A program made the translations under genes and the position numbers. From NCBI GenBank assembly GCA_963920705.1, contig OY987226.1:27846706-27910705 (forward strand): a DNA stretch of 64,000 nt, read 5' to 3'. Within the stretch, counting starts at the first letter, position 1. Every line of letters starts with the position of its first letter. This document shows, piece after piece, positions 13,813 to 26,296 of the stretch. A model generated the notes under the pieces. It saw nothing but the letters and a program-made list of their open reading frames with translations. It was not told where the DNA came from and searched no databases. Source of the DNA: Odiellus spinosus. Lineage: Eukaryota; Arthropoda; Arachnida; Opiliones; Phalangiidae.

Positions 13813-14669
13813 TCCCACGTATAGATCGACAAATTTCCTAAGCATAGACCCACAAATTTCAAAAGTATAGATCCACCAATTTCCCAAGTATAGATCCGCA
13901 AATTTCTCAAGTATAGATCGACAAATTTACCAAGTACAGATCCACCAATTTCTCAAGTACAGATCCACAAATTTCCCAAGTATAGATCCACAAATTTCCC
14001 AAGTATAGATCCACAAATTTCCCAAGTATAGATCCACAAATTTCCCAAGTATAGATCCAAAAATTTCCCAAGTATTGATCCGCAAATTTCTCAAGTATAG
14101 ATCGACAAATTTCCCAAGTATAGATCCACCAATTTCTCAAGTATGGATCCAAAATTTACCGAGTATAGATACACAAATTTACGAAGATCCACAAATTAAT
14201 GAAGTATAGATCCACAAATTTCCAAAGTAGAGATCCACCAATTTCTCAAGTAAAGATCCACAAATTTCCGAAGTATAGATCCACCAATTTCCCAAGTATG
14301 GATCCAAAATTTCCCTAGTATAGATCCACAAATTTCCCAAGTAGATCCACAAATTTCCCAAGTAAAGATCAACAAATTTCCCACGAATAGATTGACAAAT
14401 TTCCGAAGTAAAGTTCCACCAATTTCCCAAGCATAGACCCACAAATTTCAAAAGTATAGATCGACAAATTTCCCAAGTATAGATCCACCAATTTCTCAAG
14501 TATAGATCCAAAATTTCCCAAGTATAGATCCACAAATTTCCCAAGTAGATCCACAAATTTCCCAAGTAGATCCATAAATTTCCCAACTATAGATCCATAA
14601 ATTTCCCAAAGTATATATCCACAAATTTTCCGAGTATAGATCGACAAATTTCCCAAGTATAGATCCACC
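13763..14669 (+). repeat. 907-bp tandem duplication, copy 1
   Basis: Followed directly by a second copy at a constant offset of 907 bp (for example TTTCCTAAGC at 13834 and 14741, AATGAAG at 14198 and 15105). The stretches I compared are identical. 907 is not a multiple of 23 because the unit contains the shortened monomers of module M (14163-14600). Apparent identity and exact adjacency suggest a recent unequal exchange or slippage event, or an assembly duplication. Confidence 0.88.
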
Positions 14670-15576
14670 AATTTCCCAAGTATAGATCAACAAATTTCCC
14701 ACGTATAGATCGACAAATTTCCCACGTATAGATCGACAAATTTCCTAAGCATAGACCCACAAATTTCAAAAGTATAGATCCACCAATTTCCCAAGTATAG
14801 ATCCGCAAATTTCTCAAGTATAGATCGACAAATTTACCAAGTACAGATCCACCAATTTCTCAAGTACAGATCCACAAATTTCCCAAGTATAGATCCACAA
14901 ATTTCCCAAGTATAGATCCACAAATTTCCCAAGTATAGATCCACAAATTTCCCAAGTATAGATCCAAAAATTTCCCAAGTATTGATCCGCAAATTTCTCA
15001 AGTATAGATCGACAAATTTCCCAAGTATAGATCCACCAATTTCTCAAGTATGGATCCAAAATTTACCGAGTATAGATACACAAATTTACGAAGATCCACA
15101 AATTAATGAAGTATAGATCCACAAATTTCCAAAGTAGAGATCCACCAATTTCTCAAGTAAAGATCCACAAATTTCCGAAGTATAGATCCACCAATTTCCC
15201 AAGTATGGATCCAAAATTTCCCTAGTATAGATCCACAAATTTCCCAAGTAGATCCACAAATTTCCCAAGTAAAGATCAACAAATTTCCCACGAATAGATT
15301 GACAAATTTCCGAAGTAAAGTTCCACCAATTTCCCAAGCATAGACCCACAAATTTCAAAAGTATAGATCGACAAATTTCCCAAGTATAGATCCACCAATT
15401 TCTCAAGTATAGATCCAAAATTTCCCAAGTATAGATCCACAAATTTCCCAAGTAGATCCACAAATTTCCCAAGTAGATCCATAAATTTCCCAACTATAGA
15501 TCCATAAATTTCCCAAAGTATATATCCACAAATTTTCCGAGTATAGATCGACAAATTTCCCAAGTATAGATCCACC
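14670..15576 (+). repeat. 907-bp tandem duplication, copy 2
   Basis: Second copy of 13763-14669, including its own module M (from about 15070). Identity ends just after the CCACCAATTTCCC monomer near 15576-15596, where copy 1 runs into AGATCAAC and this copy runs into AGATCCAC. No base difference between the two copies was found in the stretches compared. Confidence 0.88.
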
Positions 15577-16989
15577 AATTTCCCAAGTATAGATCCACAA
15601 ATTTCCCAAGTATAGATCCACAAATTTCCCAAGTATAGATCCACCAATTTCTCAAGTATAGATCCACAAATTTACCGAGTATAGATACACAAATTTCCCA
15701 AGTATAGATCCGCAAATTTCCGAAGTATAGATCCACAAATTTCCCAAGTATATTTCCGAATTATAGATCCAAAAATTTCCCAAAAATAGATCCTCAAATT
15801 TTCCAAGTATATATACACAAATTTTCCAAGTATATATACAAAAATTTCCCAAGTATATATACAAAAATTTCCCAAATATAGATCCACAAATTTCCCAAGT
15901 ATAGACCCACAAATTTCCCAAGTAGATCCACAAATTTCCCAAGTATAGATCCACCAATTTCCCAAGTAGATCCATAAATTTCCCAACTATAGATCCATAA
16001 ATTTCCCAACTATAGATCCACAAATTCCCAAAGTATATATCCACAATTTTCCGAGTATAGATCGACAAATTTCCCAAGTATAGATCCACCAATTTCCCAA
16101 GTATAGATCCACAAATTTCCCAAGTATAGATCCACAAATTTCCCAAGTATAGATCCACAAATTTCCCAAGTATAGATCCACCAATTTCTCAAGTATAGAT
16201 CCACAAATTTCCCAAGTATAGATCCACAAATTTCCCAAGTATAGATCGATAAATTTCCCAAGTATAGATCCACCAATTTCTCAAGTATAGATCCACAAAT
16301 TTCCCAAGTATAGATCCACAAATTTCCCAAGTATAGATCCACAAATTTCCCAAGTATAGATCCACAAATTCCCTAAGTATATATCCACAAATTTCCCGAG
16401 TAAAGATCGACAAATTTCCAGGGTATAGATCCACAAATTTCCCAAGTATAGATCCACCAATTTCCCAAGTATTGATCGACAAACTTCACAAGTATATAGA
16501 TCCGCAAATTTCCCAAGTATAGATCCACAAATTTACCGAGTATAGATACACAAATTTCCCAAGTACAGATCCACAAATTTCCCAAGTATAGATCGACAAA
16601 TTTCCCAAGTATATATTAAAAAATTTCCCAAGTATAGATCCACAAATTTCCCAAGTATAGATCCACAAATTTCCCAAGTATAAATCCACAAATTTCCCAA
16701 GTATAGATCCACAAATTTCCCAAGTATAGATCCACAAATTTCCCAAGTATAGATCCACAAATTTCCCAAGTATATATACACAAATTTCCCAAGTATAGAT
16801 CCACAAATTTCACGAGTATAGATCCGCAAAATTCCCAAGTATAGATCAACAAAATTCCCAAGTATAGATCCACAAATTTTCCAAGTATAGATCCAAAAAT
16901 TTCCCAAGTATAGATCCCAAAATTTCCCAAGTATAGATCCACAAATTTCCCAAGTATAGATCCACCAATTTCTCAAATATAGATCCAAA
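15577..16989 (+). repeat. Stratum B, composite segment partly repeated at 17.46-18.8 kb
   Basis: Several stretches recur downstream at different offsets: the AATTCCCAAAG monomer (16027 and 17511, offset 1,484), the region 16189-16482 (matching 17697-17990, offset 1,508), the TATTTCCGAATTATAG junction (15751 and 18120, offset 2,369) and the TATATTAAAAAATT variant (16613 and 18408, offset 1,795). Different offsets for neighbouring pieces mean the segments were re-ordered or individually expanded after copying. A consensus-rich run lies at 16641-16770. No gene or other element was seen. Confidence 0.75.
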
Positions 16990-17240
16990 ATTTACCGAGT
17001 ATAGATACACAAATTTACGAAGATCCACAAATTAATGAAGTATAGATCCACAAATTTCCAAAGTAGAGATCCACCAATTTCTCAAGTAAAGATCCACAAA
17101 CTTCCAAAGTATAGATCCACAAATTTCCGAAGTATAGATCCACCAATTTCCCAAGCATGGATCCAAAATTTCCCTAGTAGATCCACAAATTTCCCAAGTA
17201 TAGATCGACAAATTTCCATTGTATAGATCCACAAATTTCA
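16990..17240 (+). repeat. Module M, copy 4
   Basis: Same ordered series as at 11165: TTTACGAAGATCC, AATTAATGAAG (17034), TTTCCAAAGTAGAG, CAAGTAAAG, CAAACTTCC and CAAGCATGGATCC. It is closest to copy 1 because both keep the CAAACTTCC monomer and the TTTCCATTGTATAG variant (11421 and about 17215), which copies 2 and 3 lack. Confidence 0.8.
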
Positions 17241-18899
17241 CAAGTATAGATCCATCAATTTCCCAAGTATAGATCAACAAATTTCCCACGTATAGATCGA
17301 CAAATTTCCGAAGTAAAGTTCCACCAATTTCCCAAGCATAGACCCACAAATTTCAAAAGTATAGATCGAAAAATTTCCCAAGTATAGATCCACCAATTTC
17401 TCAAGTATAGATCCAAAATTTCCCAAGTATTGATCCACAAATTTCCCAAGTAGATCCATAAATTTCCCAACTATAGATCCATAAATTTCCCAACTATAGA
17501 TCCACAAATTCCCAAAGTATATATCCACAAATTTTCCGAGTATAGATCGACAAATTTCCCAAGTATAGATCCACCAATTTCCCAAGTATAGATCCACCAA
17601 TTTCCCAAGTATAGATCCACAAATTTCCCAAGTATAGATCCACAAATTTCCCAAGTATAGATCCACAAATTTCCCAAGTATAGATCCACCAATTTCTCAA
17701 GTATAGATCCACAAATTTCCCAAGTATAGATCCACAAATTTCCCAAGTATAGATCGACAAATTTCCCAAGTATAGATCCACAAATTTCCCAAGTATAGAT
17801 CCACAAATTTCCCAAGTATAGATCCACAAATTTCCCAAGTATAGATCCACAAATTTCCCAAGTATAGATCCACAAATTCCCTAAGTATATATCCACAAAT
17901 TTCCCGAGTATAGATCGACAAATTTCCAGGGTATAGATCCACAAATTTCCCAAGTATAGATCCACCAATTTCCCAAGTATTGATCGACAAACTTCACAAG
18001 TATATAGATCCGCAAATTTCCCAAGTATAGATCCACAAATTTACCGAGTATAGATACACAAATTTCCCAAGTATAGATCCGCAAATTTCCGAAGTATAGA
18101 TCCACAAATTTCCCAAGTATATTTCCGAATTATAGATCCAAAAATTTCCCAAAAATAGATCCTCAAATTTTCCAAGTATATATACACAAATTTTCCAAGT
18201 ATGTATACAAAAATTTCCCAAGTATATATACAAAAATTTCCCAAATATAGATCCACAAATTTCCCAAGTATAGACCCACAAATTTCCCAAGTAGATCCAC
18301 AAATTTCTCAAGTATAGATCCACAAATTTCCCAAGTATAGATCCACCAATTTCCCAAGTACAGATCCACAAATTTCCCAAGTATAGATCGACAAATTTCC
18401 CAAGTATATATTAAAAAATTTCCCAAGTATAGATCCACAAATTTCCCAAGTATAGATCCACAAATTTCCCAAGTATAGATCCACAAATTTCCCAAGTATA
18501 GATCCACAAATTTCCCAAGTATAGATCCACAAATTCCCAAAGTATATATCAACAAATTTCCCGAGTATAGATCGACAAATTTCAGAAGTATAGATCGACA
18601 AATTTCCCAAGTACAGATCGACAAATTTCCCAAGCATAGATCTACAAATTTCCCAAGTATATATACACAAATTTCCCAAGTATAGATCCACAAATTTCAC
18701 GAGTATAGATCCGCAAAATTCCCAAGTATAGATCCAAAAATTTCCCAAGTATAGATCCCAAAATTTCCCAAGTATAGATCCACAAATTTCCTAAGTATAG
18801 ATCCACCAATTTCTCAAGTACAGATCGACAAATTTCACAAGTATATATCGACAAATTTCCGAATTATAGATCCACAAATTTCCCAAGTATAGATACACA
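17241..18899 (+). repeat. Stratum B, second composite segment
   Basis: It carries the downstream partners of 15.6-16.9 kb described above, with consensus-like runs at 17620-17690 and 17760-17880. The monomers preceding and following the TATTTCCGAATTATAG junction (18120) are the same as at 15751, including the CCTCAAATTTTCC and TATATATACAC variants; one substitution (GTATGTATAC at about 18199, TATATATAC in the other copy) separates them. No other element was seen. Confidence 0.75.
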
Positions 18900-19640
18900 A
18901 ATTTCCCAAGTATAGATCGACAAATTTCCTAAGCATAGACCCACAAATTTCAAAAGTATAGATCCACCAATTTCCCAAGTACAGATCCACAAATTTCCCA
19001 AGTATAGATCCACAAATTTACCAAGTATAGATCCAAAAATTTTCCAAGTATTGATCCACCAATTTCTCAAGTACAGATCCACAAATTTCCCAAGTATTGA
19101 TCGACAAATTTCCCAAGTATAGATCCGCAAATTTCCGAAGTATAGATCCACAAATTTCCCAAGTACTGATCGACAAATTTCTCAAGTATATATCGACAAA
19201 TTTCCGAATTATAGATCCACAAATTTCCCAAGTATAGATCCGAAAATTTTCCAAGTATATATGCACAAATTTCCCAAGTATAGATCCACAAATTTTCCAA
19301 GTATAGATACACAAATTTCCGAATTATAGATCCACAAATTTCCGAATTATAGATCCACAAATTTCCCAAGTATAGATCCACAAATTTACCGAGTATAGAT
19401 ACACAAATTTCCCAAGCATTGATCCACAAATTTCCCAAGTATAGACCCGCAAATTTCCGAAGTATAGATCCGCAAAATTCCCAAGTATAGATCCACAAAT
19501 TTCCCAAGTATAGATCCACAAATTTTCCACGTATAGATCGACAAATTTCCTAAGCATAGACCCACAAATTTCCAGGCTATAGATCCACAAATTTCCCAAG
19601 TATAGATCAACAAATTTCCCACGTATAGATCGACAAATTT
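18900..19640 (+). repeat. Block L, copy 2
   Basis: Partner of 13100-13812 with one extra monomer (19206-19240 region). Its right end, near 19641, continues with AAGTATAGATCAAC instead of entering the 907-bp unit, which places the copy boundary inside the CCCACGTATAG monomer. Confidence 0.82.
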
Positions 19641-21596
19641 CCCAAGTATAGATCAACAAATTTCCCACGTATAGATCGACAAATTTCCTAAGCATAGACC
19701 CACAAATTTCAAAAGAAGAGATCCACCAAATTCCCAAGTATAGATCCGCAAATTTCTCAAGTATAGATCCACAAATTTCCCAAGTATAGATCCACAAATT
19801 TCCCAAGTATAGATCCACAAATTTCCCAAGTATAGATCCACAAATTTCCCAAGGATAGATCCAAAAATTTCCCAAATATTGATCCACCAATTTCTCAAGT
19901 ACAGATCCATAAATTTCCCAAGTATAGATCCACAAATTTCCCAAGTATAGATCCACAAATTTCCCAAGGATAGATCCAAAAATTTCCCAAATATTGATCC
20001 ACCAATTTCTCAAGTACAGATCCATAAATTTCCCAAGTATTGATCGACAAATTTCACAAGTATATATCGACAAATTTCACAAATATATAACGACAAATTT
20101 CCGAATTATAGATCCACAAATTTCCCAAGTATAGATCCACAAATTTACCGAGTATAGATACACAAATTTCCCAAGCTTTGATAAACAAATTTCCCAAGTA
20201 TAGATCCGCAAATTTCCGTAGTATAGATCCGCAAAATTCCCAAGTATAGATCCACAGATTTCCCAAGTATAGATCCACCAATTTTCCAAGGATAGATCCG
20301 CAAATTTCCCAAGTGTAGATCCACAAATTTCCCAATTATAGATCCACAAATTTCCCAAGTATATATCCACAAATTTCCCAAGTATTGATCGACAAATTTC
20401 CCAAGTATTGATCGACAAATTTCCCAAGTATTGATCGACAAATTTCCAGGGTATAGATCCACAAATTTCCCAAGTATAGATGCACCAATTTCCCAAGTAT
20501 AGATAAACAAATTTCCCACGTATTGATCGACAAATTTCACAAGTATATATCGACAATTTCCGAATTATAGATCCACAAATTTCCCAAGTTTATATCCGCA
20601 AATTTTCCAAGTATATATACACAAATTTTCCAAGTATATATACAAAAATTTCCCAAATATAGATCCACAAATTTTGCAAGTATAGACCCACAAATTTCCC
20701 AAGTAGATCCACAAATTTCCCAAGTATAGATCCACCATTTTCTCAAGTATAGATCCACAAATTTCCCAAGTATAGATCGACAAATTTCCAAAGTATAGAT
20801 CCACCAATTTCTCAAGTATAGATCCACAAATTTCCCAAGTATAGATCCATAAATTTCCCAAGTATAGATCCAAAAATTTCCCAAGTAAAGATCCACCAAT
20901 TTCTCAAGAACAGATCCACAAATTTCCCAAGTATTGATCGACAAATTTCAAAAGTATATATCGACAAATTTCCGAATTATAGATCCACAAATTTCCCAAG
21001 TATAGATCCGCAAATTTCCCAAGTATATATGCACAAATTTCCCAAATATAGATCCACAAATTTCCCAAATATAGATCCACAAATTTCCCGAATATAGATC
21101 CAAAAATTTCCGAATTGTAGATCCACAAATTTCCCAAGTATAGATCCTCCAATTTCTCAAGTATAGATCCACAAATTTCCGAAGTATAGATACACAAATT
21201 TCCCAAGCATTGATCCACAAATTTCCCAAGTATAGACCCGCAAATTTCCGAAGTATAGATCCGCAAAATTCCCAAGTATAGATCCACAAATTTCCCAAGT
21301 ATAGATCCACAAATTTTTCACGTATTGATCGACAAATTTCTTAAGCAAAGACCCACAAATTTCCAGGGTATAGATCCAAAAATTTCCCAAGTATGGATCA
21401 ACAAATTTCCCACGTATAGATCGACAAATTTCCCAAGTATAGATCAACAAATTTCCCACGTATAGATCGACAAATTTCCTAAGCATAGACCCACAAATTT
21501 CAAAAGTATAGATCCACCAATTTCCCAAGTATAGATCCGCAAATTTACCAAGTACAGATCCACCAATTTCTCAAGTATAGATCCACAAATTTCCCA
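19641..21596 (+). repeat. End of stratum B, with a 115-bp local duplication
   Basis: Mixed monomers (ATCGACAAA, CCGAATTATAG, CCACCAATTTCTC, AAGCATTGATCC). A five-monomer (115-bp) local tandem duplication is visible: AAGGATAGATCC followed by CCAAAAATTT and AAATATTGATCC occurs at 19851 and again at 19966. The part from about 20080 resembles the start of the 6.19-kb unit (21700-22110), for example TTTCCGTAGTATAG followed by CAAGGATAG and AAGTGTAG. No gene or foreign sequence was seen. Confidence 0.78.
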
Positions 21597-22950
21597 AGTA
21601 TAGATCCACAAATTTCCCAAGTATAGATCCACAAATTTCCCAAGTATTGATCCACCAATTTCTCAAGTACAGATCCACAAATTTCCCAAGTATTGATCGA
21701 CAAATTTCACAAGTATATATCGACAAATTTCACAAGTATATATCGACAAATTTCCGAATTATAGATCCACAAATTTACCGAGTATAGATACACAAATTTC
21801 CCAAGCATTGATAAACAAATTTCCCAAGTATAGATCCGCAAATTTCCGTAGTATAGATCCGAAAAATTCCCAAGTATAGATCCACAAATTTTCCAAGGAT
21901 AGATCCGCAAATTTCCCAAGTGTAGATCCACAAATTTCCCAATTATAGATACACAAATTTCCCAAGTATTGATCGACAAATTTCCCAAGTATTGATAGAC
22001 AAATTTCCCAAGTATTGATCGACAAATTTCCAGGGTATAGATCCACAAATTTCCCAATTATAGATCAACAAATTTCCCACGTATTGATCGACAAATTTCA
22101 CAAGTATATATCGACAATTTCCGAATTATAGATCCACAAATTTCCCAAGTATAGATCCAAAAATTTCCCAAGCATAGATCCACAAATTTCCCAAGTATAG
22201 ATCCACAAATTTCCCAAGCATTGATCCACAAATTTCCCTAGCATTGATCCACAAATTTCCCAAGCATAGATCCACAAATTTCCCAAATATAGATCCACAA
22301 ATTTCCCAAATATAGATCCACAAATTTCCCAAGTATAGATTCACAAATTTCCCAAGTATAGATAAAAAAATTTCCCAAGTATTGATCGACAAATTTCCCA
22401 AGTATTGATCCACAAATTTCTCGAATATAGATCCAAAAATTTCCGAATTGTAGATCCACAAATTTCCCAAGTATAGATCCTCCAATTTCTCAAGTATAGA
22501 TCCTCAAGTTTCCCAAGTATAGATCCACAAATTTACCGAGTATAGATACACAAATTTCCCAAGTATAGATCCGCAAATTTCCCAGTGTAGATCCACAAAT
22601 TTCGCAAATATAGATACACAAATTTCCCAAGTATATATCCACAAATTTCCCAAGTATTGATCGACAAATTTCCCAAGTATTGATCGACAAAATTCCCATG
22701 TATAGATTGACAAATTTCCCTAGTATAGATCCACCAATTTCCCAAGTATAGATCCACAAATTTTCGAAGTATAGATCCGCAAATTTCCCAAGTGTAGATC
22801 CACAAATTTCCCAATTATAGACACACAAATTTCCCAAGTATATATCCACAAATTTCAAAAGTATTGATCGACAAATTTCCCAAGTATTGATCGACAAATT
22901 TAACAAGTATATATCGACAAATTTCCGAATTATAGATCCACAAATTTCCC

Positions 22951-24439
22951 AAGTATAGATCAGCAAATTTTCCAATTACATATGCACAAATTTCCAAAAT
23001 ATAGATCCACAAATTTCCCAAGTATTGATCCGCAAATTTCCCGAATATAGATCCAAAAATTTCCCGAATATAGATCCAAAAATTTCCCAAGTATAGATAC
23101 ACAAATTTCCCAAGTATAGATCCACAAATTTCCTAAGTATAGATCCACAAATTTCCCAAGCATTGATCCACAAATTTCCCAAGTATAGATCCAAAGATTT
23201 CCCAAGTATAGATACACAAATTTCCCAAGTATAGATCCACAAATTTACCGAGTATAGATACACAAATTTCCCAAGTATAGATCCGCAAAATTCCCAAGTA
23301 TAGATCCGCAAAATTCCCAAGTATAGATCCACAAATTTCCCAAGTATAGATCCACAAATTTCCTAAGTATAGATCCACAAATTTCCCAAGCATTGATCCA
23401 CAAATTTCCCAAGTATAGATCCGCAAATTTCCGAAGTATAGATCCGCAAAATTCCCAAGTATAGATCCGCAAAATTCCCAAGTATAGATCCACAAATTTT
23501 CCAAGTATAGATCCAAAAATTTCCCAAGTATAGATCCCAAAATTTCCTAAGTATAGATCCACCAATTTCTCAAGTACACAAATTTCCCAAGTATTGATCG
23601 TCAAATTTCACAAGTATATATCGACAAATTTCCCAAGCATAGATCCACAAATTTCCCAAGTATATATCCACAAATTTCCCAAGCATAGATCCACAAATTT
23701 CCCAAGTATAGATCCACAAATTTCCCAAGCATAGATCCACAAATTTCCCAAGTGTAGATCCACAAATTTCCCAAGCATTGATCCACAAATTTCCCAAGTA
23801 TAGATCCACAAATTTCCCAAGCATAGATCCACAAATTTCCCAAGTATAGATCCACAAATTTCCCAAGCATTGATCCACAAATTTCCCAAGCATTGATCCA
23901 CAAATTTCCCAAGCATAGATACTCAAATTTCCCAAATATAGATCCACAAATTTCCCAAGTATAGATCCGCAAATTTCTCAAGTATAGATCCACAAATTTC
24001 CCAAGTATAGATTCACAAATTTCCCAAGTATAAATCCAAAAATTTCCCAAGTAAAGATCCACCAATTTCTCAAGTACAGATCCACAAATTTCCCAAGTAT
24101 TAATCGACAAATTTCCTAAGAATAGATACACAAATTTCCCAAGTATAGATCCACAAATTTCCCGAGTATAGATCCTCAAGTTTCCCAAGTATAGATCCAC
24201 AAATTTACCGAGTATAGATACACAAATTTCCCAAGTATAGATAAACAAATTTCCCGAGTATAGATCCGCAAATTTCCCAAGTGTAGATCCACAAATTTCG
24301 CAAATATAGATACACAAATTTCCCAAGTATATATCCACAAATTTCCCAAGTATTGATCGACAAATTTCCCAAGTATATATTGACAAATTTCCCTAGTATA
24401 GATCCACCAATTTCCCAAGTATAGATCCACAAATTTCCG
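22951..24439 (+). repeat. Sub-unit U1 (1,489 bp) of the 6.19-kb repeat
   Basis: U1 starts at the AGATCAGCAAATTTTCC monomer with the TTACATATG variant and runs to the next occurrence. Its first 1.4 kb matches 24440-25838 with few changes (for example GATTCACAA in U2 where U1 has GATCCACAA). It includes a run of alternating AAGTATAG and AAGCATAG/AAGCATTG monomers at 23630-23930 and the CAAGTACACAAATTT short monomer (23574). The same unit recurs at 29141-30629. Confidence 0.85.
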
Positions 24440-26296
24440 AAGTATAGATCAGCAAATTTTCCAATTACATATGCACAAATTTCCAAAATATAGATCCACA
24501 AATTTCCCAAGTATTGATCCGCAAATTTCCCGAATATAGATCCAAAAATTTCCCGAATATAGATCCAAAAATTTCCCAAGTATAGATACACAAATTTCCC
24601 AAGTATAGATCCACAAATTTCCTAAGTATAGATCCACAAATTTCCCAAGCATTGATCCACAAATTTCCCAAGTATAGATCCAAAGATTTCCCAAGTATAG
24701 ATACACAAATTTCCCAAGTATAGATCCACAAATTTACCGAGTATAGATACACAAATTTCCCAAGTATAGATCCGCAAAATTCCCAAGTATAGATCCGCAA
24801 AATTCCCAAGTATAGATCCACAAATTTCCCAAGTATAGATCCACAAATTTCCTAAGTATAGATCCACAAATTTCCCAAGCATTGATCCACAAATTTCCCA
24901 AGTATAGATCCGCAAATTTCCGAAGTATAGATCCGCAAAATTCCCAAGTATAGATCCGCAAAATTCCCAAGTATAGATCCACAAATTTTCCAAGTATAGA
25001 TCCAAAAATTTCCCAAGTATAGATCCCAAAATTTCCTAAGTATAGATCCACCAATTTCTCAAGTACACAAATTTCCCAAGTATTGATCGTCAAATTTCAC
25101 AAGTATATATCGACAAATTTCCCAAGCATAGATCCACAAATTTCCCAAGTATATATCCACAAATTTCCCAAGCATAGATCCACAAATTTCCCAAGTATAG
25201 ATCCACAAATTTCCCAAGCATAGATCCACAAATTTCCCAAGTGTAGATCCACAAATTTCCCAAGCATTGATTCACAAATTTCCCAAGTATAGATCCACAA
25301 ATTTCCCAAGCATAGATCCACAAATTTCCCAAGTATAGATCCACAAATTTCCCAAGCATTGATCCACAAATTTCCCAAGCATTGATCCACAAATTTCCCA
25401 AGCATAGATACTCAAATTTCCCAAATATAGATCCACAAATTTCCCAAGTATAGATCCGCAAATTTCTCAAGTATAGATCCACAAATTTCCCAAGTATAGA
25501 TTCACAAATTTCCCAAGTATAAATCCAAAAATTTCCCAAGTAAAGATCCACCAATTTCTCAAGTACAGATCCACAAATTTCCCAAGTATTAATCGACAAA
25601 TTTCCTAAGAATAGATACACAAATTTCCCAAGTATAGATCCACAAACTTCCCGAGTATAGATCCTCAAGTTTCCCAAGTATAGATCCACAAATTTACCGA
25701 GTATAGATACACAAATTTCCCAAGTATAGATAAACAAATTTCCCGAGTATAGATCCGCAAATTTCCCAAGTGTAGATCCACAAATTTCGCAAATATAGAT
25801 ACACAAATTTCCCAAGTATATATCCACAAATTTCCCAAGTATAGATCCACAAATTTCCCAAGTATAGATCCGCAAAATTCCCAAGTATAGATCCGCAAAA
25901 TTCCCAAGTATAGATCCACAAATTTCCCAAGTATAGATCCACAAATTTCCTAAGTATAGATCCACAAATTTCCCAAGCATTGATCCACAAATTTCCCAAG
26001 TATAGATCCGCAAATTTCCGAAGTATAGATCCGCAAAATTCCCAAGTATAGATCCGCAAAATTCCCAAGTATAGATCCACAAATTTCCCAAGTATAGATC
26101 CACAAATTTCCCGAGTATAGATCCGCAAATTTCCCAAGTGTAGATCCACAAATTTCGCAAATATAGATACACAAATTTCCCAAGTATATATCCACAAATT
26201 TCCCAAGTATTGATCGACAAATTTCCCAAGTATATATTGACAAATTTCCCTAGTATAGATCCACCAATTTCCCAAGTATAGATCCACAAATTTCCG
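24440..26296 (+). repeat. Sub-unit U2 (1,857 bp): U1 plus an internal 368-bp insertion
   Basis: U2 follows U1 to about 25838, then diverges into a copy of CCGCAAAATTCCC-type monomers like those at 24770-24970, and rejoins the U1 tail at the CCCGAGTATAG/AAGTGTAG monomers near 26110. The length difference from U1 is 368 bp, exactly 16 monomers of 23 bp. This fits a segment of the same unit being copied back in register. Its duplicate lies at 30630-32486. Confidence 0.82.
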
